Assembly: GCA_964036045.1 (NCBI GenBank)
Contig: OZ038385.1
Location: 44,009,722-44,073,721 of the forward strand
Direction: 5' to 3'
Origin: Eutreptiella sp. 'Long Island Sound 2002'
Taxonomy: Eukaryota > Euglenozoa > Euglenophyceae > Eutreptiales > Eutreptiaceae
DNA: 64,000 nucleotides
Shown: in pieces, positions 50,216 to 63,990 of the stretch
How the letters are laid out: every line of letters starts with the position of its first letter
Position numbering within the stretch: position 1 is the first letter of the stretch
Notes under the pieces: generated by a model
The model's database searches: none
Told to the model about the DNA's origin: nothing
The model's input: only the letters and a program-made list of their open reading frames with translations
Program-made: the position numbers and the translations under genes

Positions 50216-53040
50216 ACGCTCCTGTCACACCCAGAGCCTGATAGGAACCAGCCGTGCACCGCTCACCACTCAGTAATACACGCTCCTGTCACACCCAGAG
50301 CCTGATAGGAACCAGCCATGCACCGCGTACCACTCAGTAATACCCGCTCCTGTCACACCCAGAGCCTGATAGGAACCAGCCGTGCACCGCGTACCACTCA
50401 GTAATACCCGCTCCTGTCATACTCAGAGCCTGATAGGAACCAGCCATGCACCGCGTACCACTCAGTAATACCCGCTCCTGTCATACCCAGAGCCTGATAG
50501 GAACCAGCCATGCACCGCTCACCACTCAGTAATACCCGCTCCTGTCATACCCAGAGCCTGATAGGAACCAGCCGTGCACCGCGTACCACTCCGTAATACC
50601 TGCTCCTGTCACACCCAGAGCCTGATAGGAACCAGCCGTGCACCGCGTACCACTCAGTAATACACGCTCCTGTCACACCCAGAGCCTGATAGGAACCAGC
50701 CATGCACCGCTCACCACTCAGTAATACCCGCTCCTGTCATACCCAGAGCCTGATAGGAACCAGCCGTGCACCGCGTACCACTCAGTAATACCCGCTCCTG
50801 TCATACCCAGAGCCTAATAGGAACCAGCCCTGCACCGCTCACCACTCAGTAATACCCGCTCCTGTCATACCCAGAGCCTGATAGGAACCAGCCGTGCACC
50901 GCGTACCACTCAGTAATACCCGCTCCTGTCACACCCAGAGCCTGATAGGAACCAGCCGTGCACCGCGTACCACTCAGCAATACCCGCTCCTGTCACACCC
51001 AGAGCCTGATAGGAACCAGCCGTGCACCGCGTACCACTCAGTAATACCCGCTCCTGTCATACCCAGAGCCTGATAGGAACCAGCCGTGCACCGCGTACCA
51101 CTCAGAATACCCGCTCCTGTCACACCCAGGGCCTGATAGGAACCAGCCATGCACCGCTCACCACTCAGCAATACCCGCTCCTGTCACACCCAGAGCCTGA
51201 TAGGAACCAGCCATGCACCGCGTACCACTCAGTAATACCCGCTCCTGTCACACCCAGAGCCTGATAGGAACCAGCCATGCACCGCGTACCACTCAGTAAT
51301 ACCCGCTCCTGTCATACCCAGAGCCTAATAGGAACCAGCCGTGCACCGCTCACCACTCAGTAATACCCGCTCCTGTCATACCCAGAGCCTAATAGGAACC
51401 AGCCGTGCACCGCTCACCACTCAGCAATACCCGCTCCTGTCACACCCAGAGCCTGATAGGAACCAGCCGTGCACCGCTCACCACTCAGTAATACCCGCTC
51501 CTGTCACACCCAGAGCCTGATAGGAACCAGCCATGCACCGCGTACCACTCAGTAATACCCGCTCCTGTCACACCCAGAGCCTGATAGGAACCAGCCGTGC
51601 ACCGCTCACCACTCAGTAATACACGCTCCTGTCACACCCAGAGCCTGATAGGAACCAGCCATGCACCGCTCACCACTCAGTAATACCCGCTCCTGTCATA
51701 CCCAGAGCCTGATAGGAACCAGCCATGCACCGCGTACCACTCAGCAATACCCGCTCCTGTCATACCCAGAGCCTGATAGGAACCAGCCATGCACCGCTCA
51801 CCACTCAGTAATACACGCTCCTGTCACACCCAGAGCCTGATAGGAACCAGCCGTGCACCGCGTACCACTCAGTAATACCCGCTCCTGTCATACCCAGAGC
51901 CTGATAGGAACCAGCCGTGCACCGCGTACCACTCAGTAATACCCGCTCCTGTCACACCCAGAGCCTGATAGGAACCAGCCATGCACCGCTCACCACTCAG
52001 TAATACCCGCTCCTGTCACACCCAGAGCCTGATAGGAACCAGCCGTGCACCGCGTACCACTCAGTAATACCCGCTCCTGTCATACCCAGAGCCTAATAGG
52101 AACCAGCCGTGCACCGCTCACCACTCAGTAATACCCGCTCCTGTCACACCCAGAGCCTGATAGGAACCAGCCGTGCACCGCGTACCACTCAGTAATACCC
52201 GCTCCTGTCATACCCAGAGCCTAATAGGAACCAGCCGTGCACCGCTCACCACTCAGTAATACCCGCTCCTGTCGCACCCAGAGCCTGATAGGAACCAGCC
52301 GTGCACCGCGTACCACTCAGTAATACCCGCTCCTGTCACACCCAGAGCCTGATAGGAACCAGCCGTGCACCGCTCACCACTCAGTAATACCCGCTCCTGT
52401 CACACCCAGAGCCTGATAGGAACCAGCCGTGCACCGCGTACCACTCAGTAATACCCGCTCCTGTCATACCCAGAGCCTAATAGGAACCAGCCGTGCACCG
52501 CTCACCACTCAGTAATACCCGCTCCTGTCACACCCAGAGCCTGATAGGAACCAGCCGTGCACCGCGTACCACTCAGTAATACCCGCTCCTGTCACACCCA
52601 GGGCCTGATAGGAACCAGCCGTGCACCGCGTACCACTCAGTAATACCCGCTCCTGTCACACCCAGAGCCTGATAGGAACCAGCCGTGCACCGCGTACCAC
52701 TCAGCAATACCCGCTCCTGTCACACCCAGAGCCTGATAGGAACCAGCCGTGCACCGCGTACCACTCAGTAATACCCGCTCCTGTCATACCCAGAGCCTGA
52801 TAGGAACCAGCCGTGCACCGCGTACCACTCAGTAATACCCGCTCCTGTCACACCCAGAGCCTGATAGGAACCAGCCATGCACCGCTCACCACTCAGTAAT
52901 ACCCGCTCCTGTCACGCCCAGAGCAGATAGGAACCAGCCGTGCACCGCGTACCACTCAGTAATACCCGCTCCTGTCATACCCAGAGCCTAATAGGAACCA
53001 GCCGTGCACCGCTCACCACTCAGTAATACCCGCTCCTGTC
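50216..53040. repeat. Monomer stretch without a traced long duplicate
   Basis: About 44 monomers. It has CATACTCAG near 50420, CTCCGTAATACCTGC near 50590, a 63-bp monomer near 51105 and CTGTCGCACCC near 52272. It also has a monomer with CACGCCC and AGCAGATAGG near 52914-52929, which is a 1-bp deletion found only here. ATACACGC monomers are common from 50210 to 51815. Confidence 0.6.
52914..52930. other. 63-bp monomer with AGCAGATAGG
   Basis: CACGCCCAGAGCAGATAGG replaces CACACCCAGAGCCTGATAGG: a 1-bp deletion with a substitution next to it, plus a T/C-site G variant. It is unique in the window. Confidence 0.9.
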
Positions 53041-56000
53041 ACACCCAGAGCCTAATAGGAACCAGCCGTGCACCGTGTACCACTCAGTAATACCCGCTCC
53101 TGTCATACCCAGAGCCTAATAGGAACCAGCCGTGCACCGCTCACCACTCAGTAATACCCGCTCCTGTCACACCCAGAGCCTGATAGGAACCAGCCGTGCA
53201 CCGTGTACCACTCAGTAATACCCGCTCCTGTCACACCCAGAGCCTGATAGGAACCAGCCGTGCACCGCGTACCACTCAGTAATACCCGCTCCTGTCACAC
53301 CCAGAGCCTGATAGGAACCAGCCGTGCACCGCTCACCACTCAGTAATACCCGCTCCTGTCATACCCAGAGCCTGATAGGAACCAGCCGTGCACCGCGTAC
53401 CACTCAGTAATACCCGCTCCTGTCACACCCAGAGCCTGATAGGAACCAGCCGTGCACCGCTCACCACTCAGTAATACCCGCTCCTGTCACACCCAGAGCC
53501 TGATAGGAACCTGCCGTGCACCGCGTACCACTCAGTAATACCCGCTCCTGTCACACCCAGGGCCTGATAGGAACCAGCCGTGCACCGCGTACCACTCAGT
53601 AATACCCGCTCCTGTCACACCCAGAGCCTGATAGGAACCAGCTGTGCACCGCGTACCACTCAGCAACACCCGCTCCTGTCACACCCAGAGCCTGATAGGA
53701 ACCAGCCGTATACCGCGTACCACTCAGTAATACCCGCTCCTGTCACACCCAGAGCCTGATAGGAACCAGCCATGCACCGCTCACCACTCAGTAATACCCG
53801 CTCCTGTCACACCCAGAGCCTGATAGGAACCAGCCATGCACCGCTCACCACTCAGTAATACCCGCTCCTGTCACACCCAGAGCCTGATAGGAACCAGCCG
53901 TGCACCGCGTACCACTCAGTAATACCCGCTCCTGTCATACCCAGAGCCTAATAGGAACCAGCCGTGCACCACTCACCACTCAGTAATACCCGCTCCTGTC
54001 ACACCCAGAGCCTGATAGGAACCAGCCGTGCACCGTGTACCACTCAGTAATACCCGCTCCTGTCACACCCAGAGCCTGATAGGAACCAGCCGTGCACCGC
54101 TCACCACTCAGTAATACCCGCTCCTGTCACACCCAGAGCCTGATAGGAACCAGCCGTGCACCGCTCACCACTCAGTAATACCCGCTCCTGTCATACCCAG
54201 AGCCTGATAGGAACCAGCCGTGCACCGCGTACCACTCAGTAATACCCGCTCCTGTCACACCCAGAGCCTGATAGGAACCAGCCGTGCACCGCTCACCACT
54301 CAGTAATACCCGCTCCTGTCACACCCAGAGCCTGATAGGAACCTGCCGTGCACCGCGTACCACTCAGTAATACCCGCTCCTGTCACACCCAGGGCCTGAT
54401 AGGAACCAGCCGTGCACCGCGTACCACTCAGTAATACCCGCTCCTGTCACACCCAGAGCCTGATAGGAACCAGCTGTGCACCGCGTACCACTCAGCAACA
54501 CCCGCTCCTGTCACACCCAGAGCCTGATAGGAACCAGCCGTATACCGCGTACCACTCAGTAATACCCGCTCCTGTCACACCCAGAGCCTGATAGGAACCA
54601 GCCATGCACCGCTCACCACTCAGTAATACCCGCTCCTGTCACACCCAGAGCCTGATAGGAACCAGCCATGCACCGCTCACCACTCAGTAATACCCGCTCC
54701 TGTCACACCCAGAGCCTGATAGGAACCAGCCGTGCACCGCGTACCACTCAGTAATACCCGCTCCTGTCATACCCAGAGCCTAATAGGAACCAGCCGTGCA
54801 CCGCTCACCACTCAGTAATACCCGCTCCTGTCACACCCAGAGCCTGATAGGAACCAGCCGTGCACCGTGTACCACTCAGTAATACCCGCTCCTGTCACAC
54901 CCAGAGCCTGATAGGAACCAGCCGTGCACCGCGTACCACTCAGTAATACCCGCTCCTGTCACACCCAGAGCCTGATAGGAACCAGCCGTGCACCGCGTAC
55001 CACTCAGTAATACCCGCTCCTGTCATACCCAGAGCCTGATAGGAACCAGCCGTGCACCGCTCACCACTCAGTAATACCCGCTCCTGTCACACCCAGAGCC
55101 TGATAGGAACCAGCCGTGCACCGCTCACCACTCAGTAATACCCGCTCCTGTCATACCCAGAGCCTGATAGGAACCAGCCGTGCACCGCTCACCACTCAGT
55201 AATACCCGCTCCTGTCACACCCAGAGCCTGATAGGAACCAGCCGTGCACCGCTCACCACTCAGTAATACCCGCTCCTGTCACACCCAGAGCCTGATAGGA
55301 ACCTGCCGTGCACCGCGTACCACTCAGTAATACCCGCTCCTGTCACACCCAGGGCCTGATAGGAACCAGCCGTGCACCGCGTACCACTCAGTAATACCCG
55401 CTCCTGTCACACCCAGAGCCTGATAGGAACCAGCCGTGCACCGCGTACCACTCAGCAACACCCGCTCCTGTCACACCCAGAGCCTGATAGGAACCAGCCG
55501 TGCACCGCGTACCACTCAGTAATACCCGCTCCTGTCATACCCAGAGCCTGATAGGAACCAGCCGTGCACCGCGTACCACTCAGTAATACCCGCTCCTGTC
55601 ACACCCAGAGCCTGATAGGAACCAGCCATGCACCGCTCACCACTCAGTAATACCCGCTCCTGTCACACCCAGAGCCTGATAGGAACCAGCCGTGCACCGC
55701 GTACCACTCAGTAATACCCGCTCCTGTCATACCCAGAGCCTAATAGGAACCAGCCGTGCACCGCTCACCACTCAGTAATACCCGCTCCTGTCACACCCAG
55801 AGCCTGATAGGAACCAGCCGTGCACCGTGTACCACTCAGTAATACCCGCTCCTGTCACACCCAGAGCCTGATAGGAACCAGCCGTGCACCGCGTACCACT
55901 CAGCAATACCCGCTCCTGTCACACCCAGAGCCTGATAGGAACCAGCCATGCACCGCGTACCACTCAGTAATACCCGCTCCTGTCATACCCAGAGCCTGAT

Positions 56001-58300
56001 AGGAACCAGCCGTGCACCGCTCACCACTCAGTAATACCCGCTCCTGTCACACCCAGAGCCTGATAGGAACCAGCCGTGCACCGCTCACCACTCAGTAATA
56101 CCCGCTCCTGTCACACCCAGAGCCTGATAGGAACCAGCCGTGCACCGCTCACCACTCAGTAATACCCGCTCCTGTCACACCCAGAGCCTGATAGGAACCT
56201 GCCGTGCACCGCGTACCACTCAGTAATACCCGCTCCTGTCACACCCAGAGCCTGATAGGAACCAGCCGTGCACCGCGTACCACTCAGTAATACCCGCTCC
56301 TGTCACACCCAGAGCCTAATAGGAACCAGCCGTGCACCGCGTACCACTCAGCAATACCCGCTCCTGTCACACCCAGAGCCTGATAGGAACCAGCCGTGCA
56401 CCGCGTACCACTCAGTAATACCCGCTCCTGTCACACCCAGAGCCTGATAGGAACCAGCCGTGCACCGCGTACCACTCAGTAATACCCGCTCCTGTCATAC
56501 CCAGAGCCTAATAGGAACCAGCCGTGCACCGCTCACCACTCAGTAATACCCGCTCCTGTCACACCCAGAGCCTGATAGGAACCAGCCGTGCACCGTGTAC
56601 CACTCAGTAATACCCGCTCCTGTCACACCCAGAGCCTGATAGGAACCAGCCGTGCACCGCGTACCACTCAGTAATACCCGCTCCTGTCACACCCAGAGCC
56701 TGATAGGAACCAGCCGTGCACCGCGTACCACTCAGTAATACCCGCTCTTGTCATACCCAGAGCCTGATAGGAACCAGCCGTGCACCGTGTACCACTCAGT
56801 AATACCCGCTCCTGTCACACCCAGAGCCTGATAGGAACCAGCCGTGCACCGCTCACCACTCAGTAATACCCGCTCCTGTCATACCCAGAGCCTAATAGGA
56901 ACCAGCCGTGCACCGCTCACCACTCAGTAATACCCGCTCCTGTCACACCCAGAGCCTGATAGGAACCAGCCGTGCACCGCTCACCACTCAGTAATACCCG
57001 CTCCTGTCACACCCAGAGCCTGATAGGAACCTGCCGTGCACCGCGTACCACTCAGTAATACCCGCTCCTGTCACACCCAGAGCCTGATAGGAACCAGCCG
57101 TGCACCGCGTACCACTCAGTAATACCCGCTCCTGTCACACCCAGAGCCTAATAGGAACCAGCCGTGCACCGCGTACCACTCAGCAATACCCGCTCCTGTC
57201 ACACCCAGAGCCTGATAGGAACCAGCCGTGCACCGCGTACCACTCAGTAATACCCGCTCCTGTCACACCCAGAGCCTGATAGGAACCAGCCGTGCACCGC
57301 GTACCACTCAGTAATACCCGCTCCTGTCATACCCAGAGCCTAATAGGAACCAGCCGTGCACCGCTCACCACTCAGTAATACCCGCTCCTGTCACACCCAG
57401 AGCCTGATAGGAACCAGCCGTGCACCGTGTACCACTCAGTAATACCCGCTCCTGTCACACCCAGAGCCTGATAGGAACCAGCCGTGCACCGCGTACCACT
57501 CAGCAATACCCGCTCCTGTCACACCCAGAGCCTGATAGGAACCAGCCATGCACCGCGTACCACTCAGTAATACCCGCTCCTGTCATACCCAGAGCCTGAT
57601 AGGAACCAGCCGTGCACCGCTCACCACTCAGTAATACCCGCTCCTGTCACACCCAGAGCCTGATAGGAACCAGCCGTGCACCGCTCACCACTCAGTAATA
57701 CCCGCTCCTGTCATACCCAGAGCCTGATAGGAACCAGCCGTGCACCGCTCACCACTCAGTAATACCCGCTCCTGTCACACCCAGAGCCTGATAGGAACCA
57801 GCCGTGCACAGCTCACCACTCAGTAATACCCGCTCCTGTCACACCCAGAGCCTGATAGGAACCTGCCGTGCACCGCGTACCACTCAGTAATACCCGCTCC
57901 TGTCACACCCAGAGCCTGATAGGAACCAGCCGTGCACCGCGTACCACTCAGTAATACCCGCTCCTGTCACACCCAGAGCCTAATAGGAACCAGCCGTGCA
58001 CCGCGTACCACTCAGCAATACCCGCTCCTGTCACACCCAGAGCCTGATAGGAACCAGCCGTGCACCGCGTACCACTCAGTAATACCCGCTCCTGTCATAC
58101 CCAGAGCCTGATAGGAACCAGCCGTGCACCGCGTACCACTCAGTAATACCCGCTCCTGTCATACCCAGAGCCTAATAAGAACCAGCCGTGCACCGCTCAC
58201 CACTCAGTAATACCCGCTCCTGTCACACCCAGAGCCTGATAGGAACCAGCCGTGCACCGTGTACCACTCAGTAATACCCGCTCCTGTCACACCCAGGGCC
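53040..58300. repeat. Tandem series of 13- to 15-monomer higher-order units
   Basis: The rare variant ACCTGCCG (position 16 A to T) marks the same place in each unit, at 53512, 54344, 55304, 56200, 57032 and 57864. The spacings are 832, 960, 896, 832 and 832 bp, that is 13, 15, 14, 13 and 13 monomers. A second marker, ACCGTGTACC, falls at about 53205, 54033, 54865, 55825, 56593, 57427 and 58259. Others such as CAGCAACACC and CCGTATACC occur in only the earlier units. This is the clearest multi-copy higher-order repeat in the window, with unit length varying by whole monomers. Confidence 0.9.
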
Positions 58301-59091
58301 TGATAGGAACCAGCCGTGCACCGCGTACCACTCAGTAATACCCGCTCCTGTCACACCCAGAGCCGGATAGGAACCAGCCATGCACCGCTCACCACTCAGT
58401 AATACCCGCTCCTGTCATACCCAGAGCCTGATAGGAACCAGCCGTGCACCGCTCACCACTCAGTAATACCCGCTCCTGTCACACCCAGAGCCTGATAGGA
58501 ACCAGCCATGCACCGCTCACCACTCAGTAGTACCCGCTCTTGTCATACCCAGAGCCTGATAGAAACCAGCCGTGCACCGCGTACCACTCAGTAATACACG
58601 CTCCTGTCACACCCAGAGCCTGATAGGAACCAGCCATATACCGCGTACCACTCAGTAATACCCGCTCCTGTCACACCCAGAGCCTGATACGAACCAGCCG
58701 TGCACCGCGTACCACTCAGTAACACCCGCTCCTGTCATACCCAGAGCCTGATAGGAACCAGCCGTGCACCGCGTACCACTCAGTAATACACGCTCCTGTC
58801 ACACCCAGAGCCTGATAGGAACCAGCCGTGCACCGCGTACCACTCAGTAATACCCGCTCCTGTCACACCCAGAGCCTGATAGGAACCAGCCATGCACCGC
58901 GTACCACTCAGCAATACCCGCTCCTGTCATACCCAGAGCCTAGTAGGAACCAGCCATGCACCGCGTACCACTCAGTAATACCCGCTCCTGTCACACCCAG
59001 AGCCTGATAGGAACCAGCCGTGCACCGCGTACCACTCAGTAATACCCGCTCCCGTCATACCCAGAGCCTGATAGGAACCAGCCGTGCACCG
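57505..59091. repeat. 39-monomer spaced segment, copy 1 (2496-bp offset)
   Basis: This segment recurs at 60001-61587 with an offset of 2496 bp (39 x 64). Shared rare markers are ACCTGCC (57864/60360), AATAAGAACC (near 58176/60672), AGCCGGATAGG (58361/60857), CCATATACCG (58635/61131) and GATACGAACC (58690/61186). Differences include GCACAGCTC near 57809, GATAGAAACC near 58560, CAGTAACACC near 58721 and CTAGTAGG near 58941, all private to this copy. Confidence 0.9.
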
Positions 59092-60000
59092 CGTACCACT
59101 CAGTAATACACGCTCCTGTCACACCCAGAGCCTGATAGGAACCAGCCATATACCGCGTACCACTCAGTAATACCCGCTCCTGTCACACCCAGAGCCTGAT
59201 AGGAACCAGCCGTGCACCGCGTACCACTCAGTAATACCCGCTCCTGTCATACCCAGAGCCTGATAGGAACCAGCCGTGCACCGCGTACCACTCAGTAATA
59301 CCCGCTCCTGTCACACCCAGAGCCTGATAGGAACCAGCCGTGCACCGCGTACCACTCAGTAATACCCGCTCCTGTCACACCCAGAGCCTGATAGGAACCA
59401 GCCGTGCACCGCGTACCACTCAGTAATACACGCTCCTGTCACACCCAGAGCCTGATAGGAACCAGCCGTGCACCGCGTACCACTCAGTAATACCCGCTCC
59501 TGTCACACCCAGAGCCTGATAGGAACCAGCCATGCACCGCGCACCACTCAGCAATACCCGCTCCTGTCATACCCAGAGCCTGATAGGAACCAGCCATGCA
59601 CCGCGTACCACTCAGTAATACCCGCTCCTGTCACACCCAGAGCCTGATAGGAACCAGCCGTGCACCGCGTACCACTCAGTAATACCCGCTCCTGTCACAC
59701 CCAGAGCCTGATAGGAACCAGCCATGCACCGCGTACCACTCAGCAATACCCGCTCCTGTCATACCCAGAGCCTGATAGGAACCAGCCGTGCACCGCGTAC
59801 CACTCAGTAATACCCGCTCCTGTCACACCCAGAGCCTGATAGGAACCAGCCGTGCACCGCGTACCACTCAGTAATACCCGCTCCTGTCATACCCAGAGCC
59901 TGATAGGAACCAGCCGTGCACCGCGTACCACTCAGTAATACCCGCTCCTGTCACACCCAGAGCCTGATAGGAACCAGCCGTGCACCGCGTACCACTCAGT
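59092..60000. repeat. Linking monomers between the two 39-monomer copies
   Basis: About 14 monomers, including CCATATACCG near 59148, exactly 512 bp after its neighbour at 58636. It also holds the only CCGCGCACC I noticed (near 59541), an intermediate between the GT and TC forms at positions 29-30. Confidence 0.7.
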
Positions 60001-61587
60001 AATACCCGCTCCTGTCACACCCAGAGCCTGATAGGAACCAGCCATGCACCGCGTACCACTCAGTAATACCCGCTCCTGTCATACCCAGAGCCTGATAGGA
60101 ACCAGCCGTGCACCGCTCACCACTCAGTAATACCCGCTCCTGTCACACCCAGAGCCTGATAGGAACCAGCCGTGCACCGCTCACCACTCAGTAATACCCG
60201 CTCCTGTCATACCCAGAGCCTGATAGGAACCAGCCGTGCACCGCTCACCACTCAGTAATACCCGCTCCTGTCACACCCAGAGCCTGATAGGAACCAGCCG
60301 TGCACCGCTCACCACTCAGTAATACCCGCTCCTGTCACACCCAGAGCCTGATAGGAACCTGCCGTGCACCGCGTACCACTCAGTAATACCCGCTCCTGTC
60401 ACACCCAGAGCCTGATAGGAACCAGCCGTGCACCGCGTACCACTCAGTAATACCCGCTCCTGTCACACCCAGAGCCTAATAGGAACCAGCCGTGCACCGC
60501 GTACCACTCAGCAATACCCGCTCCTGTCACACCCAGAGCCTGATAGGAACCAGCCGTGCACCGCGTACCACTCAGTAATACCCGCTCCTGTCATACCCAG
60601 AGCCTGATAGGAACCAGCCGTGCACCGCGTACCACTCAGTAATACCCGCTCCTGTCATACCCAGAGCCTAATAAGAACCAGCCGTGCACCGCGTACCACT
60701 CAGTAATACCCGCTCCTGTCACACCCAGAGCCTGATAGGAACCAGCCGTGCACCGTGTACCACTCAGTAATACCCGCTCCTGTCACACCCAGGGCCTGAT
60801 AGGAACCAGCCGTGCACCGCGTACCACTCAGTAATACCCGCTCCTGTCACACCCAGAGCCGGATAGGAACCAGCCATGCACCGCTCACCACTCAGTAATA
60901 CCCGCTCCTGTCATACCCAGAGCCTGATAGGAACCAGCCGTGCACCGCTCACCACTCAGTAATACCCGCTCCTGTCACAACCAGAGCCTGATAGGAACCA
61001 GCCATGCACCGCTCACCACTCAGTAATACCCGCTCTTGTCATACCCAGAGCCTGATAGGAACCAGCCGTGCACCGCGTACCACTCAGTAATACCCGCTCC
61101 TGTCACACCCAGAGCCTGATAGGAACCAGCCATATACCGCGTACCACTCAGTAATACCCGCTCCTGTCACACCCAGAGCCTGATACGAACCAGCCGTGCA
61201 CCGCGTACCACTCAGTAATACCCGCTCCTGTCATACCCAGAGCCTGATAGGAACCAGCCGTGCACCGCGTACCACTCAGTAATACACGCTCCTGTCACAC
61301 CCAGAGCCTGATAGGAACCAGCCGTGCACCGCGTACCACTCAGTAATACCCGCTCCTGTCACACCCAGAGCCTGATAGGAACCAGCCATGCACCGCGTAC
61401 CACTCAGCAATACCCGCTCCTGTCATACCCAGAGCCTGATAGGAACCAGCCATGCACCGCGTACCACTCAGTAATACCCGCTCCTGTCACACCCAGAGCC
61501 TGATAGGAACCAGCCGTGCACCGCGTACCACTCAGTAATACCCGCTCCTGTCATACCCAGAGCCTGATAGGAACCAGCCGTGCACCG
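60001..61587. repeat. 39-monomer spaced segment, copy 2
   Basis: Partner of 57505-59091 with all five rare markers. A private CACAACC lies near 60979. The end of this copy overlaps the next duplication (61010-62163). Confidence 0.9.
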
Positions 61588-62163
61588 CTCACCACTCAGT
61601 AATACCCGCTCTTGTCATACCCAGAGCCTGATAGGAACCAGCCGTGCACCGCGTACCACTCAGTAATACACGCTCCTGTCACACCCAGAGCCTGATAGGA
61701 ACCAGCCATATACCGCGTACCACTCAGTAATACCCGCTCCTGTCACACCCAGAGCCTGATACGAACCAGCCGTGCACCGCGTACCACTCAGTAATACCCG
61801 CTCCTGTCATACCCAGAGCCTGATAGGAACCAGCCGTGCACCGCGTACCACTCAGTAATACACGCTCCTGTCACACCCAGAGCCTGATAGGAACCAGCCG
61901 TGCACCGCGTACCACTCAGTAATACCCGCTCCTGTCACACCCAGAGCCTGATAGGAACCAGCCATGCACCGCGTACCACTCAGCAATACCCGCTCCTGTC
62001 ATACCCAGAGCCTGATAGGAACCAGCCATGCACCGCGTACCACTCAGTAATACCCGCTCCTGTCACACCCAGAGCCTGATAGGAACCAGCCGTGCACCGC
62101 GTACCACTCAGTAATACCCGCTCCTGTCATACCCAGAGCCTGATAGGAACCAGCCGTGCACCG
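61010..62163. repeat. 9-monomer unit, two copies (576-bp offset)
   Basis: Segments 61010-61587 and 61586-62163 match at 576 bp (9 x 64). CTCTTGTC (61036/61612), CCATATACCG (61132/61708) and GATACGAACC (61186/61762) are shared. A further CCATATACCG at 62220 lies 512 bp on, mirroring the 58636/59148 pair. Confidence 0.87.
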
Positions 62164-63990
62164 CGTACCACTCAGTAATACACGCTCCTGTCACACCCAG
62201 AGCCTGATAGGAACCAGCCATATACCGCGTACCACTCAGTAATACCCGCTCCTGTCATACCCAGAGCCTGATAGGAACCAGCCGTGCACCGCGTACCACT
62301 CAGTAATACCCGCTCCTGTCATACCCAGAGCCTGATAGGAACCAGCCGTGCACCGCGTACCACTCAGTAATACCCGCTCCTGTCACACCCAGAGCCTGAT
62401 AGGAACCAGCCGTGCACCGCGTACCACTCAGAATACCCGCTCCTGTCACACCCAGAGCCTGATAGGAACCAGCCATGCACCGCTCACCACTCAGCAATAC
62501 CCGCTCCTGTCACACCCAGAGCCTGATAGGAACCAGCCATGCACCGCGTACCACTCAGTAATACCCGCTCCTGTCACACCCAGAGCCTGATAGGAACCAG
62601 CCGTGCACCGCTCACCACTCAGTAATACACGCTCCTGTCACACCCAGAGCCTGATAGGAACCAGCCATGCACCGCGTACCACTCAGTAATACCCGCTCCT
62701 GTCATACCCAGAGCCTGATAGGAACCAGCCATGCACCGCGTACCACTCAGCAATACCTGCTCCTGTCATACCCAGAGCCTGATAGGAACCAGCCATGCAC
62801 CGCGTACCACTCAGTAATACCCGCTCCTGTCATACCCAGAGCCTGGTAGGAACCAGCCGTGCACCGCTCACCACTCAGTAATACCCGCTCCTGTCATACC
62901 CAGAGCCTAATAGGAACCAGCCGTGCACCGCTCACCACTCAGCAATACCCGCTCCTGTCACACCCAGAGCCTGATAGGAACCAGCCGTGCACCGCTCACC
63001 ACTCAGTAATACCCGCTCCTGTCACACCCAGAGCCTGATAGGAACCAGCCATGCACCGCGTACCACTCAGTAATACCCGCTCCTGTCATACCCAGAGCCT
63101 GATAGGAACCAGCCGTGCACCGCGTACCACTCAGAATACCCGCTCCTGTCACACCCAGGGCCTGATAGGAACCAGCCATGCACCGTTCACCACTCAGCAA
63201 TACCCGCTCCTGTCACACCCAGAGCCTGATAGGAACCAGCCGTGCACCGCTCACCACTCAGTAATACACGCTCCTGCCACACCCAGAGCCTGATAGGAAC
63301 CAGCCATGCACCGCGTACCACTCAGTAATACCCGCTCCTGTCATACCCAGAGCCTGATAGGAACCAGCCATGCACCGCGTACCACTCAGCAATACCCGCT
63401 CCTGTCATACCCAGAGCCTAATAGGAACCAGCCATGCACCGCGTACCACTCAGTAATACCCGCTCCTGTCACACCCAGAGCCTGATAGGAACCAGCCGTG
63501 CACCGTGTACCACTCAGTAATTTCCGCTCCTGTCACACCCAGAGCCTGATAGGAACCAGCCGTGCACCGCGTACCACTCAGTAATACCCGCTCCTGTCAT
63601 ACCCAGAGCCTGATAGGAACCAGCCGTGCACCGCGTACCACTCAGTAATACCCGCTCCTGTCACACCCACTGCCTGATAGGAACCAGCCATGCACCGCTC
63701 ACCACTCAGTAATACCCGCTCCTGTCACACCCAGAGCCTGATAGGAACCAGCCGTGCACCGCTCACCACTCAGTAATACACGCTCCTGCCACACCCAGAG
63801 CCTGATAGGAACCAGCCATGCACCGCGTACCACTCAGTAATACCCGCTCCTGTCATACCCAGAGCCTGATAGGAACCAGCCATGCACCGCGTACCACTCA
63901 GTAATACCCGCTCCTGTCATACCCAGAGCCTAATAGGAACCAGCCGTGCACCGCTCACCACTCAGCAATACCCGCTCCTGTCACACCCAG
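62164..63990. repeat. Right-end units (703- and 512-bp offsets)
   Basis: A block with a 63-bp monomer near 62431 recurs near 63134, 703 bp on (11 x 64 - 1). The marker CTCCTGCCAC (T to C) appears at 63271 and 63783, 512 bp apart, showing an 8-monomer duplication at the edge. Private changes include CTGGTAGG near 62844, ACCGTTCACC near 63184 and AATTTCCGC near 63520. Confidence 0.75.
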
